DNA of 64,000 nt from CAVRRZ01 sp963723745 (GCA_963723745.1 CAVRRZ010000003.1:124001-188000); one strand, 5' to 3'. Shown: positions 34,003 to 47,562, numbered from the stretch's first letter. Program-made: numbers and translations. Notes: a model not told the origin generated them from the sequence alone.

Positions 34003-34992
34003 ATGACCGGCATCGGGGGACGCGTCGTCGGCGGCCGCAGCGGCCTGCTCGCTGCGGCCGCGGCGGTCGCGATGACGCTCGGATCCACCTCCGCCGAGTC
34101 GGCCGACGTCTCGCGACCGTGGTCGGACCCGACGGGGTACGCACAGCGGTGCCTGGCCGTCGGCGCCACGGTCAACGGTCCCGGAAAGGTGGACGGGCCC
34201 GACCTGGCGATGTTCCGCGAGGCCGACGCGGCGCTCGGGCCGCTGACCATGCGCCGCAGCTTCGACTCGTCGCTGCCGTCGGACTACGACGCCTCGTCGG
34301 CGGCGGGGGACGCCGACGCCGGCGTCCGCTCCTTCGTGTCCTGGAAGCCGCCGGACGGCGACCACCGCGGCGCAGCCGCGGGCGAGTACGACGCCGAGAT
34401 CACCGCCTGGGCCCGCAGTGTCCCGCGCACCGGGGTCTACGCGACGTCCTTCCACGAGCCCGAGAACGACATGACGGCCGAGGAGTTCGTGGCCTTGCAG
34501 CGGCGGCTGTACACCGTGGTCAAGGCGGCGAACCCGAGCATCCGCTGGGGCCCTGTGTACATGGCCTACTGGTGGGACCCCTCCCGGCCCGAGCACTGGG
34601 TGGGCGACCCCCGGCAGTGGTGGCCCGGGGAGGAGTACGCCGACTTCGCCGCCCTCGACTGGTACGGGCCGGATCCGCGGCCGATGACCGAGAGCCGGTC
34701 CTTCCGCACCTGGTACGAGGTGATGACGGCGACCGGTCTGCCGCTGTTCATCACCGAGTACGGCCAGTACGCCGTCCGCGAGGGGGAACGGTCGGACCCC
34801 GCGAAGGAGCGGGCCCGGGCGGACGCGATCCGTGTCGACGCCGAGTGGATCGCCCGGCACCCGCGTATCCGGATGTGGTTGTACTGGCAGGGCACCGGCG
34901 CCCAGGGCGACTGGCGGATCCGCGACGAGCCCGGACGGCGCGCCTGGCAGGAGGTGGCAGCGGGAGGCTGCCGTACCGGAACGCCGGGGTGA
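34003..34992 (+). CDS. Secreted GH26-like glycoside hydrolase
   Basis: 329 residues, with an N-terminal export signal (SGLLAAAAAVAMTLGSTSAE). The TIM-barrel catalytic residues are readable: YATSFHEPENDM with the probable acid/base Glu152, and LPLFITEYGQYA with the probable nucleophile Glu252. FAALDWYGPDP fits a substrate-loop strand. Overall it resembles the GH26/GH39-like clan A enzymes seen beside actinobacterial EPS loci; the exact family is uncertain. TAACGT at 33925-33930 is a candidate -10. It probably acts with the 31455 enzyme on the extracellular polymer. Confidence 0.72.
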   Translation: MTGIGGRVVGGRSGLLAAAAAVAMTLGSTSAESADVSRPWSDPTGYAQRCLAVGATVNGPGKVDGPDLAMFREADAALGPLTMRRSFDSSLPSDYDASSAAGDADAGVRSFVSWKPPDGDHRGAAAGEYDAEITAWARSVPRTGVYATSFHEPENDMTAEEFVALQRRLYTVVKAANPSIRWGPVYMAYWWDPSRPEHWVGDPRQWWPGEEYADFAALDWYGPDPRPMTESRSFRTWYEVMTATGLPLFITEYGQYAVREGERSDPAKERARADAIRVDAEWIARHPRIRMWLYWQGTGAQGDWRIRDEPGRRAWQEVAAGGCRTGTPG

Positions 34993-34995
34993 TCT

Positions 34996-35013
34996 GGTCA
35001 CCAGTGCGTGACC
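34996..35013. promoter_or_regulatory. Palindrome upstream of surface-protein paralog 3
   Basis: GGTCACCAGTGCGTGACC is a perfect 6-bp palindrome with a 6-nt centre, 167 nt before the paralog 3 start and just after the hydrolase stop. Its TCAC...GTGA arms resemble the TCAC core at 8391 and 22526. It could be an operator for paralog 3. Confidence 0.4.
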
Positions 35014-35179
35014 GTCCCACGGCAGCGCGTGCGCGCCGCCGTCACTCCGGCGACGGAATCCCAGGTCAGTGCGGCGCGAGGCATGGACGCCCCCTGCTGA
35101 CGTCTGCTTGTCTGCCCCGAGCACTGGCCCGGATGGAGCGTGCGGGCGACGTCGAAGGTGAAGCGGGGAACAACGGGGC

Positions 35180-38100
35180 ATGTCCAGGTCATGGCGGTTG
35201 TCGAGTGTCGTCGTCACCGTCGTCCTGACCGGGGCGGTGTTGTCCGGCGCCCCGGTCTCGGCGGCGGGGATCCCGCAGGGGTCGATCGTGGCGGAGGCGC
35301 CACCGGCGTGGACCCCGCACGTGCTCGACAACCAGGTCCGTGACCTCGAGCAGGTGGGCAGCCGGATCGTCGTGTCCGGCACCTTCACCCGGTTCCGGGA
35401 CGCTCCGCCCAACGGCGGGACGACGTTCGACCAGCGCTCGGTGTTCGCCTTCGCGGACCGCACCGGTGCGGTCGACCGCACCTTCCGGCCGGCGGTCAAC
35501 GGCGTGGTCAACGCCGTCCACGCCGGTGCGAACAACACCGTCTACATCGGCGGCACCTTCTCCGCGGTCAACGGCACCACGATCAGCAACCTGGCTCAGC
35601 TGAACCTCTCGAACGGGCAGCTGACCGGGTTCCGCCCGCCGGCGATCAACGGCGCGGTCAACGACATCGCGCTCGCCGGCAACCGCCTGATCATCGGCGG
35701 CGTCTTCAACACCGTGGGAGGCGTCGGGCACGGGGGGCTGGCCACGCTGAACGCGACGACCGGCGCCCGGGACCCGTACATGGGCGTCGACGTCAGCGGT
35801 CACCACAACTGGGACGGCACCGACCGGACGGCCCGGGGCTCGGTGGGCGTCGAGAACATCGACCTCTCCCCGGACGGCTCGCGGCTGGTGGCCATCGGCA
35901 ACTTCACCAGCGCCGACGGCCTGGCCCGCGACCAGGCCATGGTCGTGCGCATGAACGCCGGCGGTGCGTCCGTCGACCCGTCCTGGCGGACCGAGGTGTA
36001 CGAGTTCCCCTGCTTCGCCTCGCGGTTCGACCACTACATGCGCGACGTCGAGTTCTCGCCCGACGGCTCCTTCTTCGCGATCGCGACCAGCGGTGGGGCG
36101 AACCCGGGCACCTGGTGCGATACCGTCGCCCGCTTCGACACCGGCACCACCGGCAACGCCGTGATGCCCCGCTGGACCGGCTACAGCGGCGGTGACAGCA
36201 CCTTCGCCATCGCCATCAGCGACGTCGCCGTCTACGCCGGTGGGCACTCGCGCTGGCTGAACAACCCGACCGGCCGCGACTCCGCGCGCCCCGGCGCCGT
36301 GCCGCGGCCCAGCCTGGCCGCGCTCGACGTCCGCACCGGCGTCCCGCTGGCCTGGAACCCCGGCCGGCACCCGCGCGGCGTCGGCGTGCTGGCGCTGTTG
36401 CTCACCGAGAACGGCATGTACCTCGGCCACGACACCGAGTACCTGGGCAACCGGGAGTACGTGCGCCCGCGACTGGCCTACTTCCCGCTGGCCGGCGGTT
36501 CCCCGCCCGCGGCGGAGAGCCTGCGGTCCCTCCCGGCCACGGTGGTCATGGGCGGCCGGCAGACCGCGACGGGGACCGCGGGGACCGGCACCGTCGTCAC
36601 CCGCTTCTTCGACGGGACGTCCCCCGGCGCGGACGGGACCGGCCCGACGGGCGGCCTGCAGTGGTCCCAGGTGCGCGGCGCGTTCATGGTCGGCAGCACC
36701 CTCTACTACGGCTACCCGAACCCCGACGTCGGCAACGCGTACTACCTGTATCGGCGCAGCTTCGACGGCACCACGTTCGGGGCGCCCACCGTGCTGAACC
36801 CCTACAGCGACCCCGAGTGGGACACCGTGTCCACCGGCAGCATCTGGGGCACCGCCTACTACGCGGGCTCGCCGGTCGACCTCTACGGGGAGCCGCTGTC
36901 GACGGTGACCGGCATGTTCTTCTCCGACGGCCGGCTGTACTACACCCGCGCCGGGTCGCCGGCGCTGCACTGGCGGGGCTTCTCCGTCGACAGCGGGATC
37001 GTCGAGGCGGAGGAGCACACCGCCGCCGCGAGCGGCTTCGGCGGCGTCGCGGGCATGTTCCTGTCCGGCGGCCAGCTCTACTGGGCGAACGCCGCCAACG
37101 GTGAGCTGCGCCGGACCACGTTCGCCGCCGGCGTGCCGGGCACGACTCGACCGTCGCGGCGCCCGGGCCCGCCGCCGGCGGCCGGGACTGGCGCACCCGG
37201 GCGATGTTCCTCGCCCCGGGAGGGCCGGCGGCCGACCCGGCCCCGACGGCGGCGTTCAGCTACGACTGCACCGACCTCGAGTGCAGCTTCGACGCCGGGA
37301 GCTCCACCGACCCGGGCGGCACGATCACCTCCTACGCCTGGAGCTGGGGTGACGGCGCGCCGGACGGCGACGGCGAGACGGCCACGCACACCTTCCCGGC
37401 CGACGGCACGTACACCGTCGAGCTGACCGTCACCGACGACGGCGGCAACACCGACACCGACACGCAGCAGGTGGCGGTCACCGGAACGGCCGCGGAACCC
37501 TCGGACATCGCCTTCGTCGGAGCCGACGGGACGACGGCCCGCGGCATCACGTCGGCCACGGTGAGCGTGCCGGCGTCCGTCGAGGCCGGTGACGCCCTGG
37601 TGCTGGTCTCCTCGGTCAACAACGCGACCACCGGCGTGCCCACCCCTGCCGGCTGGACGCTCGAGGACACGCGGGTCAGCGGCCAGATCGCCACGCGGGT
37701 GTTCTCCCGGGTGGCGACGGCGGGCGACGCGGGCGACGACGTGACGGTCACGCCGACGGGTCCGGCGAAGGTGACCCTGCAGCTGTCGGCCTACAGCGGC
37801 ACCGCGGCCGACGACCCGGTCACGGTCACCGGGGCCACCGACGGGGCGGGGACGTCGCACACCACCCCCACCGCGACCGCGGCCGCGGGCAGCTGGGTCG
37901 TGTCGGTGTGGTCGGACAAGCAGGCCTCGGCCCGCACGTGGACGCCGCCGTCGGGCGTCGCCGTCCGGAGCTCGGTCGGCGGCATCGGCACCGGTGACAT
38001 CGCGACCCTCCTGGCCGACAGCGGCCCGGTGACGGCCGGCCAGGTCGGCGGGCTGACGGCCACGGTGGGCGCGTCGAGCAACCAGGCGACGATGTTCACC

Positions 38101-39033
38101 GTCGTCCTGGCGCCCGGGGACGGCGCGACGGTCGCCCCGCCGGCGGTCAACCAGCCGCCGGTGGCCGCGTTCGACTACTCCTGCTCCGCGCTCGAGTGCT
38201 CGTTCGACGCCGGCACCAGCACCGACGACGGTTCGGTGGTCGGGTGGGAGTGGTCCTTCGGTGACGGCGGCACGAGCACCGAGCCGTCGCCGACGCACAC
38301 CTTCGCAGCGGCCGGCGACCAGGAGGTCACGCTCGTCGTGACCGACGACGAAGGCGCCACGGGCCAGACCACCTCCACCGTGCCGGTGTCCGCGGCACCC
38401 TCGTCCGAGGGCATCGGCCTGCGCGGCTCGGCCGGGACGGCGGCACGCGCCGTCAGCGACGTCTCGGTCGACGTGCCCGACTCGGTGCAGGCCGGGGACG
38501 GTCTGCTGCTGGTGCTGTCGACCAACTCGACGGTGCGCGGCACCGCGCCGTCGGGCTGGACCGAGGCCGGCTCGGTGACCGCCGCCGGTCGCAACCCCAC
38601 GACGCAGGTCTTCACCCGGGTGGCGGGGACGGGTGAGGCCGGGGACGAGCTCACCGTCGCCCTGACCGGCCAGGCGAAGGTGACGCTCCAGCTGCTCGCC
38701 TACTCCGGCACCGACCCCTCGGACCCGGTGGCCGCGCTGACCACCGCGACCGGGGGAGCCGGCACGTCGCACAGGACGCCGACCGCGACCGCGGCGGCGG
38801 GCAGCTGGGTCGTGTCGGTGTGGTCGGACAAGCAGGCCGACGAGCGGCAGTGGACGCCGCCGGCCCAGGCCACCGAGCGCAGCAACGTGGCCGGGATCGG
38901 CAGCGGTGACATCGCCACGCTGGTCGCCGACAGCGGCGGCCCGGTCAGCGGCGGGACCGTCGGCGGGCTGACCGCCACGGTGCCGACGCCGAGCAACCGC
39001 GCGACGATGCTCACCGTGGTGCTGTCGGACTGA
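35180..39033 (+). CDS. Giant secreted propeller-PKD surface protein (paralog 3 of 3; one frameshift)
   Basis: About 1284 residues reconstructed. Signal peptide MSRSWRLSSVVVTVVLTGAV ending near VSAAG. The propeller region and the RFFDGTSPGADGTGPTGGLQ region match paralogs 1 and 2, but the malectin-like domain and its ~130-residue linker are missing: VVMGGRQTATGTAGTGTVVT joins the two directly. The tail is PKD (CTDLEC), module, PKD (CSALEC), module, as in paralog 2. A one-base change near 37140 splits the frame between FAAGVPG and DSTVAAPGPA; the sequence on both sides is conserved, so an error is likely. Possibly the ancestral, simpler form, or a deletion derivative. Confidence 0.83.
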
Positions 39034-39059
39034 CGGCGGCGGGGGGCTGCGCCGGGGAC

Positions 39060-39065
39060 TAGCCT
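39060..39065 (+). promoter_or_regulatory. Candidate -10 element for mfd
   Basis: TAGCCT, a TANNNT match, lies 27 nt after the surface-protein stop and 68 nt before the mfd GTG. No -35 is evident. Confidence 0.35.
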
Positions 39066-39133
39066 GGTCCTCCGGCCCCCACCGCACTCGGCGGTGCGTG
39101 CGTGGCCCCCGATCCGCTCAGGAGTGACAGCCC

Positions 39134-42703
<3,570 letters not shown>

Positions 42704-42719
42704 CCGGCCCCTCCGCGCG

Positions 42720-42783
42720 TTGCACGGACTTCTCCTGCCGTGCACGGGCTGCAGCGCGTGCGATGCGGGAGAAGCGCGTGCAA
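42720..42783. repeat. Palindromic intergenic repeat, family B, copy 1
   Basis: Inverted repeat with 19-nt arms (TTGCACGGACTTCTCCTGC at 42720-42738; GCGGGAGAAGCGCGTGCAA at 42765-42783), pairing at 16 of 19 positions. It starts 17 nt after the mfd stop. Its reverse complement resembles 63770-63819, sharing an ATCGCACGCGCTGC block. Likely terminator or REP-like element. Confidence 0.7.
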
Positions 42784-42857
42784 TGCCGAGACGGCAGCGA
42801 GGCAACGCTCCGGTCCCAGTGCGCGGTGCGCGGGCCATGGTGTGGCAACCTCGCGGC

Positions 42858-43820
42858 GTGCAGATCCGTCGACTGACCGCGGTGGCCGCCGCCGGGATCG
42901 TTCTCCTGGGCCTGGCCGGTTGCCGCACCTCGCCCAGCGTCGCCGCCTACGTCGGCGACGAGCAGGTCACCGTGTCAGAGCTCGAGGCCGCCATCGATGC
43001 GCGCCTGGAAGACCCGGCGATCGCCGAGGTCGCCGAGGCAGACATGACGTCCTACACCCGCCGGGTGCTCACCGGGCTGGTCGAGGACGAGGTGCACGAG
43101 GCCGCCGCTGAGCGCTACGGCGTCGAGGTGACCGGCGACGACGTCCGTGACCGCATCGACGAGCTGCTCGGCGACGACGACCCCACCGCGGTGTTCGCCC
43201 AGCTCGCGTCGCAGGGCGTGAGCCGCCAGGACGTCTTCTCCAGCGTCGAGCAGCAGCTGGTGCGGCTGCGGATCGCCGAGGCGGAGGGCCTGGCCGCCGG
43301 GCTCGAGGAGGAGGCGCTGCGGGCACGCTACGAGGAGGTCGCGCCCGAGCAGGCCGAGTACTCGCTCGGCTACATCACGGTGCCCGACGAGGCCGCCGCC
43401 GACGATGCGGTCACGGCGCTGGAGGCGGACCCGGCGGCCTACGCGGAGCTCGCCGCGGAGTTCCCGGGTGAGACCACGCTCCCGGAGCCGCAGACGGTGC
43501 CGACGCAGGAGGTCCCGCCCCCGTTCGCGGAGCAGGTCGCCGAGGCCGAGGCGGGGAGCGCCTTCGCCGTTCCCGTCGACGGCGTCGACGGCGTCGTGGT
43601 CGTGTACGTCGCCGACGTGACCGTGCCGACGTTCGAGGAGCTGCGGCCCCAGCTGGAGCAGGAGACCGCCGGCCAGGCGGAGGAGGCGGTCCAGGAACTG
43701 CTGGACGACGTCCGCGAGGACCTCGAGATCGTGATCAACCCCCGGTACGGGACGTTCGACGACGGCGCGATCCGCGAGGGCGGCAGCGACGTGGTCGAGA
43801 TCCTGGGCGCCGAGGGCTGA
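42858..43820 (+). CDS. SurA-like peptidyl-prolyl isomerase/chaperone lipoprotein
   Basis: About 320 residues from the GTG at 42858; ATG 42837 is an alternative. The signal peptide ends in the lipobox LLGLAGC, so the mature protein is anchored by a lipidated Cys on the outer membrane face. The helical SurA/PrsA N-terminal domain follows (ELEAAIDARLEDP to GLAAGLEEEALRARY). A short parvulin-like region then includes AELAAEFPGETTLPEPQTVP and ends with FAVPVDGVDGVVVVYVADV. The tail is acidic. It probably assists folding of exported proteins. The gene lies 6 nt upstream of mazG, suggesting an operon. Confidence 0.82.
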   Translation: MQIRRLTAVAAAGIVLLGLAGCRTSPSVAAYVGDEQVTVSELEAAIDARLEDPAIAEVAEADMTSYTRRVLTGLVEDEVHEAAAERYGVEVTGDDVRDRIDELLGDDDPTAVFAQLASQGVSRQDVFSSVEQQLVRLRIAEAEGLAAGLEEEALRARYEEVAPEQAEYSLGYITVPDEAAADDAVTALEADPAAYAELAAEFPGETTLPEPQTVPTQEVPPPFAEQVAEAEAGSAFAVPVDGVDGVVVVYVADVTVPTFEELRPQLEQETAGQAEEAVQELLDDVREDLEIVINPRYGTFDDGAIREGGSDVVEILGAEG

Positions 43821-43826
43821 GCCGGC

Positions 43827-44753
43827 GTGCCGGTCGCCCTGGTCGTCAGGGTCAGCCCCCGGCTGCCCGGGCTGCTCGGCCCGGCCGGCTGGCGGGCCGT
43901 CACCGGCGACCGGCCGGTGGTCGCGCTTCCGGGTGCCGCGGCCACGGCGGCGGTGCTGCGGGCCGGCGGCGTGCCGGTCGGTGAGCTCCCGCACGACGCG
44001 GACGTGGTCTGCCTGGCCGGTCCGGACGACGACCTGCCTGCGGGCGTCCCCGTGGTCGACGGCGCCCCGGAGCCGCCCGGCGTCCGCCTGCTGGACGTCG
44101 TCTCGGTGATGGACCGGCTGCGCTCGCCCGGCGGGTGCCCGTGGGACGCCGAGCAGACGCACGCCTCGCTGCGCGGCTACCTGCTGGAGGAGGCGCACGA
44201 GGCCTACGACGCGATCGTCGACGACGACGCGGCGGCGATGCGCGAGGAGCTCGGCGACGTGCTGCTCCAGGTCGCCTTCCACGCGCGGGTGGCCGCCGAG
44301 GCCGGTCCCGACCGGCGGTTCGACGTCGACGACGTGGCCGGTGACCTGGTCGACAAGCTGGTGCGCCGCCATCCGCACGTCTTCGGCGATCGCTTGCCGG
44401 GCCATGCCCCCATCGACGTGGCTCAGGTCGAGGCGGGGTGGGAGGAGATCAAGAAGGCGGAGAAGCAGCGCCGCTCGCCCACGGAGGGCGTCTCGCGCTC
44501 GCAGCCGGCCGCCTCGTGGGCCGCCGCGCTGGTCCGCCGGGCCGGCCGCGCCGACCTGCCGCTTCCCGAGGCCGTCGTCCTCACCGAGACCAGCCCCGAG
44601 GAACTCGGGGAGCGGCTGCTCGCCGTCGTCACCGCCGCCGAGCAGCGCGGCTGGGACGTCGAGGACGCCCTGCGCGAGGCCGTGCGTCGCTACGCCGGCG
44701 AGCTCGACGCCGCGGCACACGCGTCGTCCGACCGAGCGGACCCGGTGGTCTGA
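43827..44753 (+). CDS. mazG: Nucleoside triphosphate pyrophosphohydrolase
   Basis: 308 residues. Hydrolyses (d)NTPs, including oxidised ones, to NMP and PPi, protecting against mutation and lowering stress nucleotides. The helical core has the metal-binding EExxE...ExxD pattern: LLEEAHEAYDAIVDDD and MREELGDVLLQVAFHARVAA. The canonical entry motif VMDRLRSPGGCPWDAEQTHA precedes it and VRRHPHVFGDR follows. The ~95-residue N-terminal extension (Rossmann-like, Val/Ala-rich) is typical of the actinobacterial form. GTG start at 43827, 6 nt after the lipoprotein stop. Confidence 0.93.
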   Translation: MPVALVVRVSPRLPGLLGPAGWRAVTGDRPVVALPGAAATAAVLRAGGVPVGELPHDADVVCLAGPDDDLPAGVPVVDGAPEPPGVRLLDVVSVMDRLRSPGGCPWDAEQTHASLRGYLLEEAHEAYDAIVDDDAAAMREELGDVLLQVAFHARVAAEAGPDRRFDVDDVAGDLVDKLVRRHPHVFGDRLPGHAPIDVAQVEAGWEEIKKAEKQRRSPTEGVSRSQPAASWAAALVRRAGRADLPLPEAVVLTETSPEELGERLLAVVTAAEQRGWDVEDALREAVRRYAGELDAAAHASSDRADPVV

Positions 44754-45025
44754 CCGCTGTAGCCGAGCACACGTCGCCCCGCGGGTGACGTGGGTGAGGG
44801 GCCTTCGTACGGTGGGGGACGAGCCCGCCCCAGGCGCGGGCGTGCCGCGAGGCCCTCGGCGCCCGCGGCCCGGCGCGAGACCGCGCCGCCGTCCCGACGC
44901 TGCACCCGAGCCCGCTCGCGCGTGCACCGAGAGGAGCGATCCCGCTGTTCCGCAGGTCTTCCCCGTCTGCGCCCGAACCGTCCACCCCCGATCCCTCGGC
45001 GCGGATCCTGTCCGCCGCCGAGGAG

Positions 45026-46216
45026 ATGGAGGCACGCATGCCCGCCGAGACCTGGCAGGTGCTGCTCGTCCTGGCCGGCGCGGCCGCCGTCGCGTGGCTC
45101 GCCGGTGTCCTGCTCGGCGCCCTCGTCGGCCGGCTCGCCCGGCGTTCGCCCGTGCTCGCCGACGTCTCCCGCCGCGGCCGGACGCCGCTCCGACTGCTCC
45201 TCGTCCTGGCGGTCGTCACCGGGCTGCTCGACGCGGCAGGAGGCGTCGGCAGCTGGCAGGCGCCGGTCGTGCACGGGCTCGGGCTCGCCCTGATCGCCAC
45301 GGTCGGCTGGCTGGCGGCGGTGGCCGTGTTCGTGGTCGGCGACGTGGCCCTGTCGCGCTACGACGTGGGCGTCTCGGACAACCGGCACGCCCGCCGGGTG
45401 CGCACCCAGATCTCGCTGCTGCGCCGGCTGGCCGTCGTCGTCATCGGCGTGCTGGCCGCGGCCGCGATGCTGTTGACCTTCCCGGCGGCCCGGGCGGCCG
45501 GGGCGAGCATCCTGGCCAGCGCCGGTGTCATCTCGATCGTCGCCGGCCTCGCCGCACAGACGGCGCTGGCCAACGTCTTCGCCGGTCTGCAACTGGCCTT
45601 CACCGACGCGATCCGGGTCGACGACGTCGTGGTCGTCGAGGGCGAGTTCGGCCGGATCGAGGAGATCACGCTGACCTACGTCGTCGTCCACGTCTGGGAC
45701 GACCGCCGCATGGTGCTGCCGTCCACCTACTTCACGACGACGCCCTTCGCGAACTGGACCCGCACCGGCTCGGCGCTGCTCGGCGCGGTGGAGCTCGACG
45801 TCGACTGGACCGTGCCCGTCGACCGCATGCGCGACGAGCTCGAGCGGCTGCTCGACGGCCACCCGCTGTGGGACGGCCGCACCGGTGCCCTGCAGGTGAC
45901 CGACGCCGTCGGCTCGATGGTCCGGGTGCGGGCGCTGGTCAGCGGCCGCGACGCCGGAACACTCTGGGACCTGCGGTGCCACGTGCGCGAGGGCCTGGTC
46001 CGCTGGCTGCAGCAGGAGGACACGGGCCTGCCGCGGGTGCGCGTGGAGAGCAGCGAGCGGGGGCGGACGACGGAGCCGGCGCAGGCCCCCGCGCTGTCGC
46101 GGGATTCGGCCGTGTTCTCCGGCAGCAGTGAGGGCCGCGCGCGCTCGGCGGCGTTCACCGGGCCGACGGCCCAGGAGCTGGCCGACCGCCGTGATTCGGT
46201 CCGCGCCGGCCGGTGA
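45026..46216 (+). CDS. MscS-family mechanosensitive ion channel
   Basis: 396 residues from the ATG at 45026. Four hydrophobic helices lead into the pore helix ASILASAGVISIVAGLAAQT and the MscS signature ALANVFAGLQLAFTDAIRVD. The cytoplasmic beta domain follows (VVVVEGEFGRIEEITLTYVV, MVLPSTYFTTTPFANWTR). It opens under membrane tension to release solutes. The frame stays open upstream: CTG at 44945, 8 nt after GAGGAG, would add 27 residues and may be the real start. The 272-nt gap 44754-45025 otherwise shows no gene. The tail is Ser/Arg-rich. Confidence 0.9.
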   Translation: MEARMPAETWQVLLVLAGAAAVAWLAGVLLGALVGRLARRSPVLADVSRRGRTPLRLLLVLAVVTGLLDAAGGVGSWQAPVVHGLGLALIATVGWLAAVAVFVVGDVALSRYDVGVSDNRHARRVRTQISLLRRLAVVVIGVLAAAAMLLTFPAARAAGASILASAGVISIVAGLAAQTALANVFAGLQLAFTDAIRVDDVVVVEGEFGRIEEITLTYVVVHVWDDRRMVLPSTYFTTTPFANWTRTGSALLGAVELDVDWTVPVDRMRDELERLLDGHPLWDGRTGALQVTDAVGSMVRVRALVSGRDAGTLWDLRCHVREGLVRWLQQEDTGLPRVRVESSERGRTTEPAQAPALSRDSAVFSGSSEGRARSAAFTGPTAQELADRRDSVRAGR

Positions 46217-46263
46217 GACACCGCGTCGGCGCGCGGCTGACGAGCGGGATTCGCGCGGCTGGC

Positions 46264-46269
46264 TAGGCT
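46264..46269 (+). promoter_or_regulatory. -10 element of a probable leaderless eno transcript
   Basis: TAGGCT (TANNNT) ends 6 nt before the eno GTG, so transcription would begin at or next to the start codon. No Shine-Dalgarno sequence precedes the GTG. This is the usual layout of actinobacterial leaderless genes. Confidence 0.55.
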
Positions 46270-46275
46270 GCCCTC

Positions 46276-47562
46276 GTGGCGAGCATCGATGCAGTAGGCG
46301 CGCGGGAGATCCTGGACTCGCGCGGAAACCCCACGGTTGAGGTCGAGGTCGCCCTCGACGACGGGACGATCGCGCGCGCCGCGGTCCCCAGCGGCGCCTC
46401 CACCGGCGCCTTCGAGGCCGTCGAACTCCGCGACGGCGGTGACCGCTACGGCGGCAAGGGTGTGACCAAGGCGGTCGACGGCGTCCTCGACGTCATCGGC
46501 CCCGAGCTGGTCGGCTACGACGCCAGCGAGCAGCGGCTCATCGACCAGCAGCTGATCGACCTCGACGGCACGCCGGACAAGTCGCGGCTGGGCGCCAACG
46601 CCATGCTCGGCGTGAGCCTCGCCGTCGCCAGGGCCGCGGCCGACTCCGCCGGCCTCCCGCTGTTCCGCTACGTGGGCGGCCCGAGCGCGCACGTGCTGCC
46701 GGTGCCGATGATGAACATCCTCAACGGCGGCGCCCACGCCGACAGCAACGTCGACGTCCAGGAGTTCATGATCGCGCCGATCGGCGCCGCCACCTTCACC
46801 GAGGCGCTGCGCTGGGGCACCGAGTCCTACCACTCGCTCAAGTCGGTGCTCAAGAAGGAGGGCCTGTCCACCGGCCTCGGCGACGAGGGCGGGTTCGCGC
46901 CGAGCCTGTCGAGCAACCGCGCCGCGCTGGACCTGATCGCCCGCGCCGTCGAGCAGGCCGGCTACACCGTCGGCGACGACGTGGTCTTCGCCCTCGACGT
47001 CGCCGCCACCGAGTTCCACTCCGACGGCGGCTACGCCTTCGAGGGCAAGACCCTGTCCTCCGCCGACATGGCCGAGTACTACACCGGCCTCGTCGATGCC
47101 TACCCGATCGTCTCGATCGAGGACCCGCTCGACGAGGAGGACTGGGACGGCTGGGTCGCGCTCACCGCGGCCCTCGGCGACCGGGTGCAGCTCGTCGGCG
47201 ACGACCTGTTCGTCACCAACCCGAAGCGGCTGGCCGACGGCATCGCCCGCAAGGCGGCCAACGCCCTCCTGGTCAAGGTCAACCAGATCGGCACGCTCAC
47301 CGAGACCCTCGACGCGGTCGCCCTGGCCCACCGCAACGGCTACCGCTGCATGATGAGTCACCGCTCCGGCGAGACCGAGGACACCACGATCGCCGACCTC
47401 GCCGTCGCCACCGACTGCGGCCAGATCAAGACCGGTGCCCCGGCCCGCAGCGAGCGCGTGGCCAAGTACAACCAGCTGCTGCGGATCGAGGAGGAGCTCG
47501 ACGACGCGGCCCGCTACGCCGGCGCCGGCGCCTTCCCGCGGCTGGGCTCCGCCGGGCGATGA
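46276..47562 (+). CDS. eno: Enolase (phosphopyruvate hydratase)
   Basis: 428 residues, intact. Converts 2-phosphoglycerate to phosphoenolpyruvate in glycolysis. Family motifs are IDAVGAREILDSRGNPTVEV, LGANAMLGVSLAVARAAA, GDEGGFAPSLSSNRAALDLI, SIEDPLDEEDWDGWVALT, VGDDLFVTNPKRL and YRCMMSHRSGETEDTTIADL. The GTG start at 46276 has a -10 box just upstream, implying a leaderless mRNA. The stop overlaps the start of the FtsB-like gene (ATGA, 47559-47562), the conserved eno-ftsB-DUF501-ppx operon of actinobacteria. Confidence 0.98.
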   Translation: MASIDAVGAREILDSRGNPTVEVEVALDDGTIARAAVPSGASTGAFEAVELRDGGDRYGGKGVTKAVDGVLDVIGPELVGYDASEQRLIDQQLIDLDGTPDKSRLGANAMLGVSLAVARAAADSAGLPLFRYVGGPSAHVLPVPMMNILNGGAHADSNVDVQEFMIAPIGAATFTEALRWGTESYHSLKSVLKKEGLSTGLGDEGGFAPSLSSNRAALDLIARAVEQAGYTVGDDVVFALDVAATEFHSDGGYAFEGKTLSSADMAEYYTGLVDAYPIVSIEDPLDEEDWDGWVALTAALGDRVQLVGDDLFVTNPKRLADGIARKAANALLVKVNQIGTLTETLDAVALAHRNGYRCMMSHRSGETEDTTIADLAVATDCGQIKTGAPARSERVAKYNQLLRIEEELDDAARYAGAGAFPRLGSAGR

